From the NCBI RefSeq assembly GCF_026013365.1, contig NZ_JAPDOE010000001.1, positions 806,001-870,000 of the forward strand: a stretch of DNA of 64,000 bases. Reading direction: 5' to 3'. The position numbers and the translations under genes were made by a program. The notes beneath the pieces are model-generated. The model saw nothing but the letters and a program-made list of their open reading frames with translations, was not told where the DNA came from and searched no databases. Position 1 is the stretch's first letter; the number at the start of each line of letters is the position of its first letter. Shown here piece by piece: positions 38,221 through 46,920 of this stretch. This DNA is from Paenibacillus sp. LS1. Its GTDB lineage: Bacteria; Bacillota; Bacilli; Paenibacillales; Paenibacillaceae.

Positions 38221-40036
38221 GCTGATCACCCCAGTGTTGCTTCATAAACTGTTCAAATCTCTCAGCATCCTGTAATGTCATCTGTTCTCGCATATCCAAC
38301 ATGCATCCCGAAGAGATTGGAGCTGTCGCAACGTACTCTCCATCTCTGTACTCCACAACATTACGAAACGTAAAACCTGCTCTCTCTTCCACGCTGTCAC
38401 CTTGATTCGCACGAGGAAGACACTCCGTAATACGTTCGATATATCTTCGTCCCTCAGCATCTTTCTTCATATGAACATCGAAATTAATGACACTGACAAC
38501 CTGCTCCTCAGCAATATGTTCATGTTGGAACATGCCTGTCTTAAGTAGGGAATTACGCAGGGAGAAGACCAGGTCACGAAAGGTTTTGGCATGGTGGGTA
38601 AACAAGGTGAACAGACTGGCAACCTGGGACATTTGAATCATCCATGCAGCCACTTCATCACTCGCAACCTCACCGAGAATATTGACGGTACCATCCGTCT
38701 TTTTCTGCAAATCAAGCCCTTGTTGACCTGAAATGTGTTCGGTCTCTCGGAAACTCAAAATATTACGTCGGCTATAGATCCGTCTTAAATGAAGTTCGAA
38801 CGCCATCTCCTGCACCCGAAGGGTATACGATGCATAGATGTGTTTGACCATAGCCATAAGCAACGTTGTTTTACCAGATCCCTGTGCCCCGGTTACAGCT
38901 GTAATCCGGCTTCCTTTCATCAGGTATTGAAGCAATGTAATCGGCAGATTTGCGTTGTTACCCGTAACCAATTGTTCAAGTGAAGCATTCGGAATATCGA
39001 ACTTCCGGACGAAGAACGCCCATGATTCTGCAAAAGGAGGACGAACCACAACGACACGGGAACCGTCTTTCATCTCATTCACTTTGTATCCACTTGCTTC
39101 CGACAACTGTCCCGGATAATTGTATTTGTATATATTCTGGCATACCCGTTTCAGTTCACGGATGCTGCCGAATGACAGAAAGGACAGATGAATGGACTTA
39201 CCTTTATAGAAAACCCATACACTTTCCATCCCGCTAAGCGGATCTTCATGTGCGTCATCCTCAAATCCCTGCTCCAGCAAATCATTCCATGATGCGGGTT
39301 TTCGAAACCCCATATTATGAACAGCATCCAGCATACCGCTGACACCACCACTAACACCGTCAATACGTTGGTCTCTTATCTCATCAACAACCGAGAACCC
39401 TTTGTAATGCTGATAGATACGTTGCACGATGATATCGGTCTTTTCTCCGAATCCAAGCTCCCGATATTCACACTCGAACACATACTGAATATCCTCCTCA
39501 GAGATATAATAACTTCCTCCATCGTCCGAACCTTCCTCCATTCTCAACCTACCAAGATCGTAGGTATCAATCATTCGGGAAAGAGCATCCACACCGAATT
39601 GCTGTCGGTACAGATAGAACACAATTTCGAATCGGTCCTGGATCATCAACAAATCTGGTTCTGCAAACAAAATTACTTCATCTACATTTGATTTGTTCAG
39701 GCCTATGCTTCGGGTCAGCAGATCCCCTATCAAGTTTTTGACATATGTTTTGTCGCTGACACTGCCTGAGACACAGCCTTTCAGTGCTTTTCTCATCTCG
39801 GCACGTTGATTGATTCTTCGACGATATTCTTCTTCGTGCAGACCCGCATCCGCGAGTTGACTATGACTAAGCTCGTGGAGCGAGTTCTTCACCTTCTCAA
39901 TCAACATATCAATCGTGAACGATTCCTGTTCAGGAACACGAGCATTTTTTTCACGAAGAAATGTTCTATACTTGAACCAGATATATGTCAGGCACAGAAT
40001 CAAAATTAAACTTATCCATATGGTATTCCAGAGCAT
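38210..40036 (-). CDS. cpaF: CpaF/TadA-family secretion ATPase with N-terminal membrane anchor
   Basis: 608 aa, longer than the usual ~450. Begins with a TM helix (TIWISLILILCLTYIWF, 5-21), followed by an N-domain (about 40-320) and the ATPase: Walker A GAQGSGKTT (383-391), Asp-box like VQEMAFELH, Walker B-like VNILGEVASDE and His-box FTLFTHHAKTFRD. It powers assembly or secretion in Tad/Flp systems. The TM anchor is unusual, because CpaF is normally cytoplasmic. The ATG at 40036 is eight bases after the CpaE-like gene. A missing arginine or metal residue was not seen. Confidence 0.88.
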   Translation of the reverse strand: MLWNTIWISLILILCLTYIWFKYRTFLREKNARVPEQESFTIDMLIEKVKNSLHELSHSQLADAGLHEEEYRRRINQRAEMRKALKGCVSGSVSDKTYVKNLIGDLLTRSIGLNKSNVDEVILFAEPDLLMIQDRFEIVFYLYRQQFGVDALSRMIDTYDLGRLRMEEGSDDGGSYYISEEDIQYVFECEYRELGFGEKTDIIVQRIYQHYKGFSVVDEIRDQRIDGVSGGVSGMLDAVHNMGFRKPASWNDLLEQGFEDDAHEDPLSGMESVWVFYKGKSIHLSFLSFGSIRELKRVCQNIYKYNYPGQLSEASGYKVNEMKDGSRVVVVRPPFAESWAFFVRKFDIPNASLEQLVTGNNANLPITLLQYLMKGSRITAVTGAQGSGKTTLLMAMVKHIYASYTLRVQEMAFELHLRRIYSRRNILSFRETEHISGQQGLDLQKKTDGTVNILGEVASDEVAAWMIQMSQVASLFTLFTHHAKTFRDLVFSLRNSLLKTGMFQHEHIAEEQVVSVINFDVHMKKDAEGRRYIERITECLPRANQGDSVEERAGFTFRNVVEYRDGEYVATAPISSGCMLDMREQMTLQDAERFEQFMKQHWGDQHDN

Positions 40037-40043
40037 CGGAGGT

Positions 40044-40874
40044 TCAGGCTCCCCTTTCCAGCCTCTTCAGAACCGTGCGCATACCTGCGCCGTCCATAAT
40101 CAGGCGAGCGAGTTCGCTCATGCTTGCAGCAAAGCTTCCTTTACGAATATCCTTATTCTCGCTCAAACTTTCCAACTGCAAGTACTTAGCGACATCTCGC
40201 CGATTCATTGCATCGAGGTATCCGGTTGTGTATGGTATAGCAGATATCGTGCCTTTGTATCTGAACCGGCGCCGAATATTGGAAAGCGTTGTTCGGGATT
40301 GCGGATCGTATTTGTTAATGACAACATGCATATTATATTTGTCCATTCGTTCTGGCAGGATTTCTTCAAAAAACAACTCCAGATTTCGCATATTTTGATC
40401 AAGATTAATTACAACATAGTCCGCTTGTTGCAGCTTGAGCTGCGAATCCACACCAGCATGATCCGCATCCAGAAGAACCAGATCATAATACTCGTTAGCT
40501 ATATTCAGCAGCTTTTTCACAGTCTCACCATGTTCTTGCGGAGAACGTTCCATCTCGTTCATTCTTCCGGTCAGGAAATCAAGTCTTTCCTTTAGCAGTG
40601 GTTTGGTATAATCCCTGAGATTGTGCTTGTTCAGACTTCCGCTCGAATGCAGCCGTTCAACCGCATCCCAGCCACCCTCTTCGAAAGAGAATACGGAATC
40701 TGTGTAATCCGCCTCATTGGATGGCAGAGCAGCTTCTGTGCCAGTTCCGACAAGACCTGTATTAACAAGTAACACTCTTGTCCTATAGTGAAGTGCCATT
40801 GCATAAGCACTAATCAATGTGCTTGAGGTACAACCTGTCCCTGCAAAAGGGCTCCAAAAGGTAATGGTGCTCAT
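40044..40874 (-). CDS. CpaE/ParA-like protein with degenerate P-loop
   Basis: 276 aa. The fold is MinD/CpaE-like: a loop at residues 8-18 (SPFAGTGCTSS) where ParA would have KGGVGKT, followed by LISAYAMALHYRTRVLLVNTGL, then YDLVLLDADHAGVD (switch) and YVVINLDQNMRNLE. Both signature lysines are absent, so ATP binding may be lost or altered. The start ATG at 40874 overlaps the preceding stop by 4 bp (ATGA). In Tad systems CpaE/TadZ localises the apparatus to a cell pole. It sits just upstream of cpaF, as in many Tad operons. Confidence 0.78.
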   Translation of the reverse strand: MSTITFWSPFAGTGCTSSTLISAYAMALHYRTRVLLVNTGLVGTGTEAALPSNEADYTDSVFSFEEGGWDAVERLHSSGSLNKHNLRDYTKPLLKERLDFLTGRMNEMERSPQEHGETVKKLLNIANEYYDLVLLDADHAGVDSQLKLQQADYVVINLDQNMRNLELFFEEILPERMDKYNMHVVINKYDPQSRTTLSNIRRRFRYKGTISAIPYTTGYLDAMNRRDVAKYLQLESLSENKDIRKGSFAASMSELARLIMDGAGMRTVLKRLERGA

Positions 40875-41584
40875 GCTCTCATCCTCTCCGCTTCTTTCAT
40901 CGCACGACGACTGCGAACACTTTCCCAACCCGTTAACTGCTCGACCACGCGACACAACGATTTTTTGTAATTTCGGGACAAAGGTCCAAGATGAACTCGG
41001 CGATGATGCTCATTCTCAAGCTTAACCGCAGCTGTTAACTCATCCCAAGGAAGCACTAAAGATTCTCCGGTCCACACAAAAGGACTGCCCTCCAGATACG
41101 CCCACAGATAACGAGCTTCAAGCTTACAGTCAACACCGTTAATGAAGAGCCGCTGAAATGACAGCTCGCCAGGTAATGACTGTTCTTCAAGCAACCGCTT
41201 CAACCAGCCCTTGCCACGTTCCAGATTGTAACGCTCGTAATCACTCACCCAGACTCTTACATCGGCATTCAGCCAGAGATTACGCGAAGCAAAGTGTGAG
41301 GTCTCCATGTCATATAACACATAGTCATAACTATCCAATCGTTCTCCATTGACTTCAAGATGATTCTCTACTGCTGCTGAAGTAACAAAATGACAAGCGA
41401 TATCAAATCCTTCAAATTCCGTAATTCGCAAAGACTGCTGACTGTCCCCTACTCCGTACCCATACTTCTGTTGTAAGGTTCCATCTACGAGTAAGACCTT
41501 ATTGCCTGTCGAAGCCAATATCTTGCAAAGATATAGCATCAGATCATTCTTCTCACATAAACCTGCAAAGATCCATGTATGCAT
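40871..41584 (-). CDS. ParA/CpaE-like protein without P-loop
   Basis: 237 aa. The layout resembles the neighbouring CpaE-like gene: WIFAGLCEKNDLMLYLCKILASTGNKVLLVDG at the start, where the position of Walker A reads AGLCEKND, and later YDYVLYDMETSHFASRNLW in place of switch II. No GK motif is left, so a non-ATPase paralogue is likely. The ATG at 41584 is 11 bases from GGGAG; the ATG at 41593 is too close to it. It lies between the SAF-domain gene and the CpaE-like gene. Role inferred from context only. Confidence 0.65.
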   Translation of the reverse strand: MHTWIFAGLCEKNDLMLYLCKILASTGNKVLLVDGTLQQKYGYGVGDSQQSLRITEFEGFDIACHFVTSAAVENHLEVNGERLDSYDYVLYDMETSHFASRNLWLNADVRVWVSDYERYNLERGKGWLKRLLEEQSLPGELSFQRLFINGVDCKLEARYLWAYLEGSPFVWTGESLVLPWDELTAAVKLENEHHRRVHLGPLSRNYKKSLCRVVEQLTGWESVRSRRAMKEAERMRA

Positions 41585-41661
41585 AGATGTCATAACTCCC
41601 TTCTATTTCTTTAAACCTTTGTTATCTGAATTATCTTAATGTAATAACCTCAGATTAATCT

Positions 41662-42681
41662 CTACTCTCCACCCGTTAGCAGGCTCTGTTGCTCTGTTTG
41701 AGAAGCATCAGCAGCATCATTCACGCTTCCAGAATTAGCTCCAGCTCCGTTTCCTGAACCATCATTCCACATCACACCATCCGATGTTGCCGAATTATTC
41801 GCTGATGGGCGACTGTTATAGGTAACTGAGGATTGTGCCACATCCTGTTCAACCCCTTTTGACGGTGCTGTCATCGAAGCGGCCAGTGAACTTTCAAGCG
41901 AACTTCGCACCTGTCTGGATAACTCCTGTTCGGCTCGTCGAACAATATTCGGATCACTCTCCAGCAGTTTTAACACTTCTGAATTGGCAGGATACGTTGC
42001 GATTGCAGGTGTCTGAAACTGTGGTTCTACATAGGTTAAGGCATAGATTGAAGCTTTATGTAAATAGGCATCTACAATTGCACTTGAGAGTGACAGAATC
42101 TCTTCCTCTGTCATCGTAATCCATAAGGTAGCTGCATTGAGTCGTTCCACTTTCTTCTTCGATAAGAGAACATAATCCTGTCCTGTGGGGAACTGGATAC
42201 GAACATCAATAATGTCTCCCTTTACGAGTGAGGATGGCAGTAGTACAACTTGCAGCTCTCGATTTCTTAAGTCGGGTGGAGCCGGTGTATCCTCGTACAC
42301 CATTTCGGTGGTAATCGCTGTTCCCTTTTTCAACTCTATTTTAGCCACTTGGCCTTCCATCTGCTTGGTACTGGACCAGAGATTTCGGGGCGCCTGTGCA
42401 TCCGGGACTGCAATGAGCTTCAGATCCTCAGGCAATATCGGTTCACCTGCTTCTACATCCCGAATGGTAACCCAGCCTTGTGCCCCCGAATTCCATTGTT
42501 GCTTTAATTCAGCTTCCTTTTCCTCATATACCGATAAATAACGGGCTTCTACAGCTGACCTGACATCACCCATCGTTTTGACATTGTAAATAACATATCC
42601 TCCGAACACCAACCCTACGGCTCCTGCTCCGATAAGCCCAGCATAGATCAGTTGACGGCTTTGTTTTCTTAATTTAGACAA
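41662..42681 (-). CDS. cpaB: CpaB-like SAF-domain membrane protein
   Basis: 339 aa. An N-terminal TM helix (about 11-31, IYAGLIGAGAVGLVFGGYVIY), then a SAF domain (about 68-130) with the typical KLIAVPD...LEGQVAKIELKKGTAITTEMV pattern, and RELQVVLLPSSLVKGDIIDVRIQ as in CpaB. The last ~100 residues are Ser/Asn/Gln-rich and low complexity. CpaB in Tad systems is an envelope protein; no outer membrane exists here, so it probably acts in the cell wall. The start is a TTG at 42681 with AAAGGAGAG upstream. Confidence 0.82.
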   Translation of the reverse strand: MSKLRKQSRQLIYAGLIGAGAVGLVFGGYVIYNVKTMGDVRSAVEARYLSVYEEKEAELKQQWNSGAQGWVTIRDVEAGEPILPEDLKLIAVPDAQAPRNLWSSTKQMEGQVAKIELKKGTAITTEMVYEDTPAPPDLRNRELQVVLLPSSLVKGDIIDVRIQFPTGQDYVLLSKKKVERLNAATLWITMTEEEILSLSSAIVDAYLHKASIYALTYVEPQFQTPAIATYPANSEVLKLLESDPNIVRRAEQELSRQVRSSLESSLAASMTAPSKGVEQDVAQSSVTYNSRPSANNSATSDGVMWNDGSGNGAGANSGSVNDAADASQTEQQSLLTGGE

Positions 42682-42707
42682 AAGAGGCTCTCCTTTCGTA
42701 ATCTCCT

Positions 42708-44186
42708 CTAATCATGTACTTTCCTTCGTGAAAAGAACGAACGTTTCTTGGGTTGCTGTGCCATCATATGCGTTAAAATATGAGAAAACACTTTATCCAT
42801 CTGTGTATCCTTGTCAAACGGGTCAATATGTAACGGCAGACCATATACACTCGATGTATCCAGTGCTTTACGAATGCGCTGAACTGCTTCAGTTGCTGCC
42901 AGGGGCAGACAATATATCCATTTCTCTCGTGGATACCGATGATGTGATCGAACAAAAGCGCCAATCTCCGCCTGTCTCCATTCGGCACCTGAGCCTATAA
43001 CAATGGGCAGATCTGCACGCAGGAATTCTTCCAGTCGGTTCTGGTCCTGACCACTGCCGAGGTCCATCACGATGAATTGATAGCTCCCCCCAAGCAAAGA
43101 CAAAATATCCGCTCGCCCGGATTGTTTCCAATAATGCACCCCATCCACTGCAAACTGTCTGCCTGCCGGCACCGGTTTACCCGCTTGAGCGATTTGTTGA
43201 ATTCTTGCAAAGGATTGAGAGCGAGGTGACATTTCAATCACAGCTACTTTGAAGTTTTGCCTTTCGAGATAGTGACTGATAGCTATAGCGGTGTGGGTAA
43301 CCCCTACACCAGAAGAAGCACCAGTCAAGGCAATCACTCTTGTTCCGCCATTCAGGGTCATGGTCGCATCTCCACCAGACGTTATTCCACCGGGTATGCG
43401 GAGCAGTTCCTTCCGTACCTCATCGGCAGATTGGAATCGCTCTTCGGCGTTATACCTCAACAGTCTTCTCGCCACTGGGATGTATGTCCGCGGAACATCA
43501 CTTCGGATTGAGCTTTCCACACCCTGAATCCATTCCGTATACGCCCCACTTGTCATAAGATAGAGCAGCAATGCTCCGAGTCCATATAGATCCGAACGGG
43601 CATCGGTCTGACCTGAGCCATATTGTTCAGGTGCAGCGAAACCAGCTGTTCCCAACTTGACCGTATCTTCGGCACTTTGCGGTTTGTAACTTCTCGCGAT
43701 GCCAAAATCAATTAATCTTACTTCATGTTCCGGGGTGATCATGATGTTTGATGGTTTCAGATCCCTATAGATGACAGGTGGATTTAGATTATGCAGATAA
43801 CTCAACACATCCAGCAATTGAAGCACCAGCTCCGTCAACTGCTCTATCGGGATCTTCCTGCGGCACTGCTTGAAATACTCACTGAGCGTTAACCCTTCGA
43901 TGTATTCCATCACCAAGTATGTGTAGCCATCTTCATCTGGGACAAAAAAATCAACGATTTGCGGCAATCTTGGATGGCGAAGGGAGGTCAGCAGAGCAGC
44001 CTCTGTCTCCATGCTGCCTTCATATGGCATAGCCGTTACGCTTTCTTTAATTGCCCATATCTTGCCCGGCAATTTCAGATCCTCCGCCTCGTATACATGG
44101 CTCATTCCGCCTGTACCCAGAATGGATACGATACGATATCTACCTCCCAGCAGGCTTCCGCGTTCCAGCCTGGCCGGATGTCTCAT
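42708..44186 (-). CDS. Ser/Thr protein kinase fused to a CpaE/ParA-like domain
   Basis: 492 aa, no membrane segment, no PASTA domain. Hanks-type kinase at 15-265: glycine loop GTGGMSHVY (24-32), Lys47, HRD-equivalent YRDLKPSNIM with Asp142, DFG at 160-162, APEQ at 185-188. From 282 there is a second domain with a ParA/CpaE-like start: RVIALTGASSGVGVTHTA (283-300), followed by a beta-strand/helix order VAVIEMS and YQFIVMDLG. The loop carries GVGVTH and lacks the ParA lysine. I know of no standard family with this order. The ATG at 44186 follows AAAGGAGG by seven bases. First gene of the Tad-like operon, behind a consensus promoter and an attenuator-like hairpin. Confidence 0.85.
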   Translation of the reverse strand: MRHPARLERGSLLGGRYRIVSILGTGGMSHVYEAEDLKLPGKIWAIKESVTAMPYEGSMETEAALLTSLRHPRLPQIVDFFVPDEDGYTYLVMEYIEGLTLSEYFKQCRRKIPIEQLTELVLQLLDVLSYLHNLNPPVIYRDLKPSNIMITPEHEVRLIDFGIARSYKPQSAEDTVKLGTAGFAAPEQYGSGQTDARSDLYGLGALLLYLMTSGAYTEWIQGVESSIRSDVPRTYIPVARRLLRYNAEERFQSADEVRKELLRIPGGITSGGDATMTLNGGTRVIALTGASSGVGVTHTAIAISHYLERQNFKVAVIEMSPRSQSFARIQQIAQAGKPVPAGRQFAVDGVHYWKQSGRADILSLLGGSYQFIVMDLGSGQDQNRLEEFLRADLPIVIGSGAEWRQAEIGAFVRSHHRYPREKWIYCLPLAATEAVQRIRKALDTSSVYGLPLHIDPFDKDTQMDKVFSHILTHMMAQQPKKRSFFSRRKVHD

Positions 44187-44211
44187 ATCAATTCCTCCTT
44201 TAATACACAAC

Positions 44212-44279
44212 AAAAAAGGTAAAGCCTCACCGAAGAAGAACAGACCGGATATCCGGTTTCGTTCACTTCAGGATGCTTT
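44212..44279 (-). terminator. attenuator-like U-tailed hairpin in the leader of the Tad-like operon
   Basis: On the minus transcript AAAGC...GCTTT, then CTGAAG/CTTCGG, GAAC/GTTC and the perfect 14-bp palindrome ACCGGATATCCGGT at 44244-44257 stack into one long hairpin, followed by ACC and UUUUUU. It lies between the promoter at 44312-44341 and the kinase gene. It could also be the end of the upstream gene. Confidence 0.75.
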
Positions 44280-44311
44280 CCCTCAGGTTTGTTATGGTTA
44301 ATATTGGTATC

Positions 44312-44341
44312 ATTATAGTACAGGCAGGAACAGATTGTAAA
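44312..44341 (-). promoter_or_regulatory. promoter of the Tad-like operon
   Basis: TTTACA and TATAAT on the minus strand, 18 bases apart, 126 bases upstream of the kinase start. Confidence 0.75.
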
Positions 44342-44413
44342 GCACAATATTTAATGAGCTTAATCGAATCAATTTCAAAATACCTTTAGCAGCTTTAGTC
44401 AAGGCTAGATCTC

Positions 44414-45463
44414 TTAATATTTAACCATATAGAGTGTGATCTCTTCCCGGTTATGGAACAACTGCTTGGAACGTTGAATCTGCATCCGTGAACGCTCAAA
44501 CGTATCAATCACATCTTTAATGAGCGCGAGCGGTTTTTTATGCAATAACTTCACGGTAACGATCGCTGTCCCCCCCGGCTGAAGGCTATATAGAAGATCC
44601 GATACAAGTCGGCTCATCAGCTTCGGACTCCAACTCATGTCACATACGAGCAGATCGAATTCTCCTTCGCGGAAACGAACATCCCCTGCATTTTTTTTCA
44701 AGAAAGTCAGTTTTGGTGATGCCAGCAGCGTCGGATCCATCTTCGCCGGATCTACCGCTGTTACTTCAAGCCCACGTTCAAGCAGGAATGAGGTCCATCC
44801 ACCTGGTGCTGCACCGATATCTAGCGCTTTATGAAATGAAGTAAAGTCAATGCCAAACGTTTGCTCGGCTTCAAGCAATTTGAATTTGGCCCGCGAGATT
44901 TGTCCGTCTTCTTTTTGAAAACGTACGGCTCCCCCGCTCCAGTCTGACAGATTCTGTTCAGGTCTGGACACGCCAGCATACAACATATCATTCGCAGCAA
45001 ATACGGAAATGACAAATTCAGCATCACGTACAACCCATTCACAACCTAACTCATCCAGCTTTTCTGTTAGCAATTGCTTCAATGAGGCCGCATTTTCTTG
45101 CCAAAAGGACCCTTCTGTCTTCCGTACCTGCAGCACGACAGGGGTACCGGTCAATTCCTTATGATTCAGCACGAATGCAATCAATCTCTCGATAGACTGT
45201 TCCGAATCTTCTGTATTCTCCTGAAACTGAACAGGTTGAATATGACGTAAAAACGTTGGATACTCTTCCCACAGCTTACCTGCAACTTCTTCCTCCGCTA
45301 CGGGCAGACCCGCAAGCAAAATTTCTCCTGGTACGAGTACCGTGCTCTTCACCGCACCAAACGTACGGCGCAATTCTTCCTGAGCATAAGGGGCAAAGCC
45401 GTGATTGGCTGTGCAGATAAAACGGGAGAAGTTGCCTTCTTCCCAAGACGATTGTGTACTCAA
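44414..45463 (-). CDS. FtsJ/RlmM-like SAM-dependent rRNA methyltransferase
   Basis: 349 aa. N-terminal ~160 residues are THUMP-like (FICTANHGFAPYAQEELRR), C-terminal RrmJ-type domain with SAM motif DIGAAPGGWTSFL and the K-D-K-E tetrad candidates in KFKLLE, CDMSW, VKLLHK and REEITLY. This layout matches RlmM-like 2'-O-ribose methyltransferases of 23S rRNA; the exact site is not known from sequence. The start is a TTG at 45463 with GGAGGG nine bases upstream, six bases after the ABC gene stop. It is the last gene of a seven-gene operon. Confidence 0.85.
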   Translation of the reverse strand: MSTQSSWEEGNFSRFICTANHGFAPYAQEELRRTFGAVKSTVLVPGEILLAGLPVAEEEVAGKLWEEYPTFLRHIQPVQFQENTEDSEQSIERLIAFVLNHKELTGTPVVLQVRKTEGSFWQENAASLKQLLTEKLDELGCEWVVRDAEFVISVFAANDMLYAGVSRPEQNLSDWSGGAVRFQKEDGQISRAKFKLLEAEQTFGIDFTSFHKALDIGAAPGGWTSFLLERGLEVTAVDPAKMDPTLLASPKLTFLKKNAGDVRFREGEFDLLVCDMSWSPKLMSRLVSDLLYSLQPGGTAIVTVKLLHKKPLALIKDVIDTFERSRMQIQRSKQLFHNREEITLYMVKY

Positions 45464-45469
45464 ATTGTG

Positions 45470-46249
45470 TTACCCTCCAGAACGTACGCGTATCCACGGA
45501 CGACCGTCATCCCACTGGATATCGACCGGGACATCGTACGTATGCTTAATTGTATCTTGTGTTAAAACTTCATGCTTGGGGCCTGCCGCAGCAATACGTC
45601 CATCGCGGATCAAGGCCACATGCGTAAATAAAGGTACGATCTCTTCAACATGATGTGTTACATACACAACTGTAATGTTACGTTGGCGCAGGCGATCAAT
45701 CTCAGCCAGCATTTTCTCACGTTCATATAAGTCTAGCCCAGCACAAGGCTCGTCCATAATCAGCAATTTAGGCTCTGCCATTAGTGAACGAGCGAGCATG
45801 ACTTTTTTGCGCTCTCCTTGGGATAACGTTCCCAGCGAGTTGTTGGCAAGGTTGGCAAAACCCATATCATCCAGCAAGCTCATTGCCTTTGCTTTTACCT
45901 CATCAGGAATCGTCTGATAAAAACGCAAAAAAGCATAAGCTCCTGTAGCGACGACTTCCCATACCGGATCTCTGGGTGTTAGTTTCTCAATCAACGTTTG
46001 GCTGATATAACCGATTTCCTTACGTACTTCCCTGACGTCACATTGTCCATACAGATTACCCAGTACTTCAATGCGTCCCTGGCTTGGAAACATATATCCG
46101 TTCATCATTTCCAGCAGTGTTGTTTTGCCAGAACCATTTCGACCCAGAATAACCCAATGTTCGCCTTGTTCGATGCGCAAATGCACGTTATCCAAAATCT
46201 GATTCTCTTCTCGTCGAAGTGAGACATGTTCCATCGAAATTATACTCAT
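45470..46249 (-). CDS. ABC transporter ATP-binding protein (YlmA-like)
   Basis: 259 aa single ABC domain: Walker A GRNGSGKTT, signature LSQGERKKV, Walker B LLIMDEPCAGLD, H-loop VTHHVEEI. No permease adjacent. The LSQGE and short form recall B. subtilis YlmA and ModF-like proteins. The ATG at 46249 overlaps the thioredoxin-like stop by 4 bp (ATGA). It may be a soluble ABC protein for RNA or DNA-linked work, given the neighbours; this is inference. Confidence 0.88.
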   Translation of the reverse strand: MSIISMEHVSLRREENQILDNVHLRIEQGEHWVILGRNGSGKTTLLEMMNGYMFPSQGRIEVLGNLYGQCDVREVRKEIGYISQTLIEKLTPRDPVWEVVATGAYAFLRFYQTIPDEVKAKAMSLLDDMGFANLANNSLGTLSQGERKKVMLARSLMAEPKLLIMDEPCAGLDLYEREKMLAEIDRLRQRNITVVYVTHHVEEIVPLFTHVALIRDGRIAAAGPKHEVLTQDTIKHTYDVPVDIQWDDGRPWIRVRSGG

Positions 46250-46563
46250 TTCAGCACCGCCTTCCGGATCTCAGAGAGCAAATGCTCTACAGAGCTCATC
46301 CGATAAACCATTTTTGGAACATCTTGCTGGCCGTCAAACAGCATCACTGCTGGTACGCTTGAAATTTGAAATTGTTGTACAAGTTCAGGAATGTCATGGA
46401 TATTCATTTCGGATAAAATACCTTCTGGCAGCATGTGCTCTACTACCTCCAACATACGCCGTGCTGCCGCACATGTCCCACATAAAGGGGTATATATAAA
46501 TACAGCCTGTGGCATGCCTTCCCATACGCCGCGCATTAACATTTTGGATGTAATTGGCTTCAT
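46246..46563 (-). CDS. thioredoxin-like protein
   Basis: 105 aa with a thioredoxin fold: VFIYTPLCGTCAAARRM (active CGTC, Cys28-Cys31), the cis-Pro in ISSVPAVMLFD. The ATG shares a base with the previous stop (TAATG). Inside a DNA repair/methyltransferase operon; its partner is unknown. Confidence 0.88.
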   Translation of the reverse strand: MKPITSKMLMRGVWEGMPQAVFIYTPLCGTCAAARRMLEVVEHMLPEGILSEMNIHDIPELVQQFQISSVPAVMLFDGQQDVPKMVYRMSSVEHLLSEIRKAVLK

Positions 46564-46901
46564 TAACTTTCTTCTCCCGCAGCAACACGCAGCATGACCT
46601 CACCCGTCATTGGACCATTATGAATGGTTACCGAATCCGGTTTATTGCTATATAACATCTCGTACATTTGGCGTTTCCCAAACATACTGGACGTATGCAA
46701 ATAGATTTCGCGCGGAAATAAACCTTCTCGTACAATGGATGCCGCAACCTCACCGCCATTGGGTGAATCCGGACCAAGCTCATAATCCAAAGACAAAATG
46801 TCCACGTCACCTTCTCTTAGCAGCATCAGGCACTCTTCTGCATTCGTTGCCAGAACAAATCCTTTCGGACACGCCCGATAGTCATCCAAAAAAACATGCA
46901 T
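46563..46901 (-). CDS. receiver-like cREC protein (cyclic-phosphate processing receiver domain type)
   Basis: 112 aa stand-alone domain. Acidic FLDDYRA at 4-10 (Asp6, Asp7), the putative acceptor Asp39 in ILSLDYELG and a Ser/Thr-Ser pair in LHTSSMFG. It looks like the cREC family (PF20274), proposed to process cyclic phosphates. The last strand before the C-terminus lacks the usual KP motif. The ATG at 46901 follows GAGAGGAGCG. It is 19 bp after nfo, in the same operon. No output domain and no kinase nearby. Confidence 0.7.
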   Translation of the reverse strand: MHVFLDDYRACPKGFVLATNAEECLMLLREGDVDILSLDYELGPDSPNGGEVAASIVREGLFPREIYLHTSSMFGKRQMYEMLYSNKPDSVTIHNGPMTGEVMLRVAAGEES

Positions 46902-46920
46902 ACAATCGCTCCTCTCCCCA

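Noticed and set aside
44187-44311. c-di-GMP riboswitch in the leader of the Tad-like operon
   Set aside because: The conserved bases of the c-di-GMP-I and -II classes are not found; only a U-tailed hairpin is supported.
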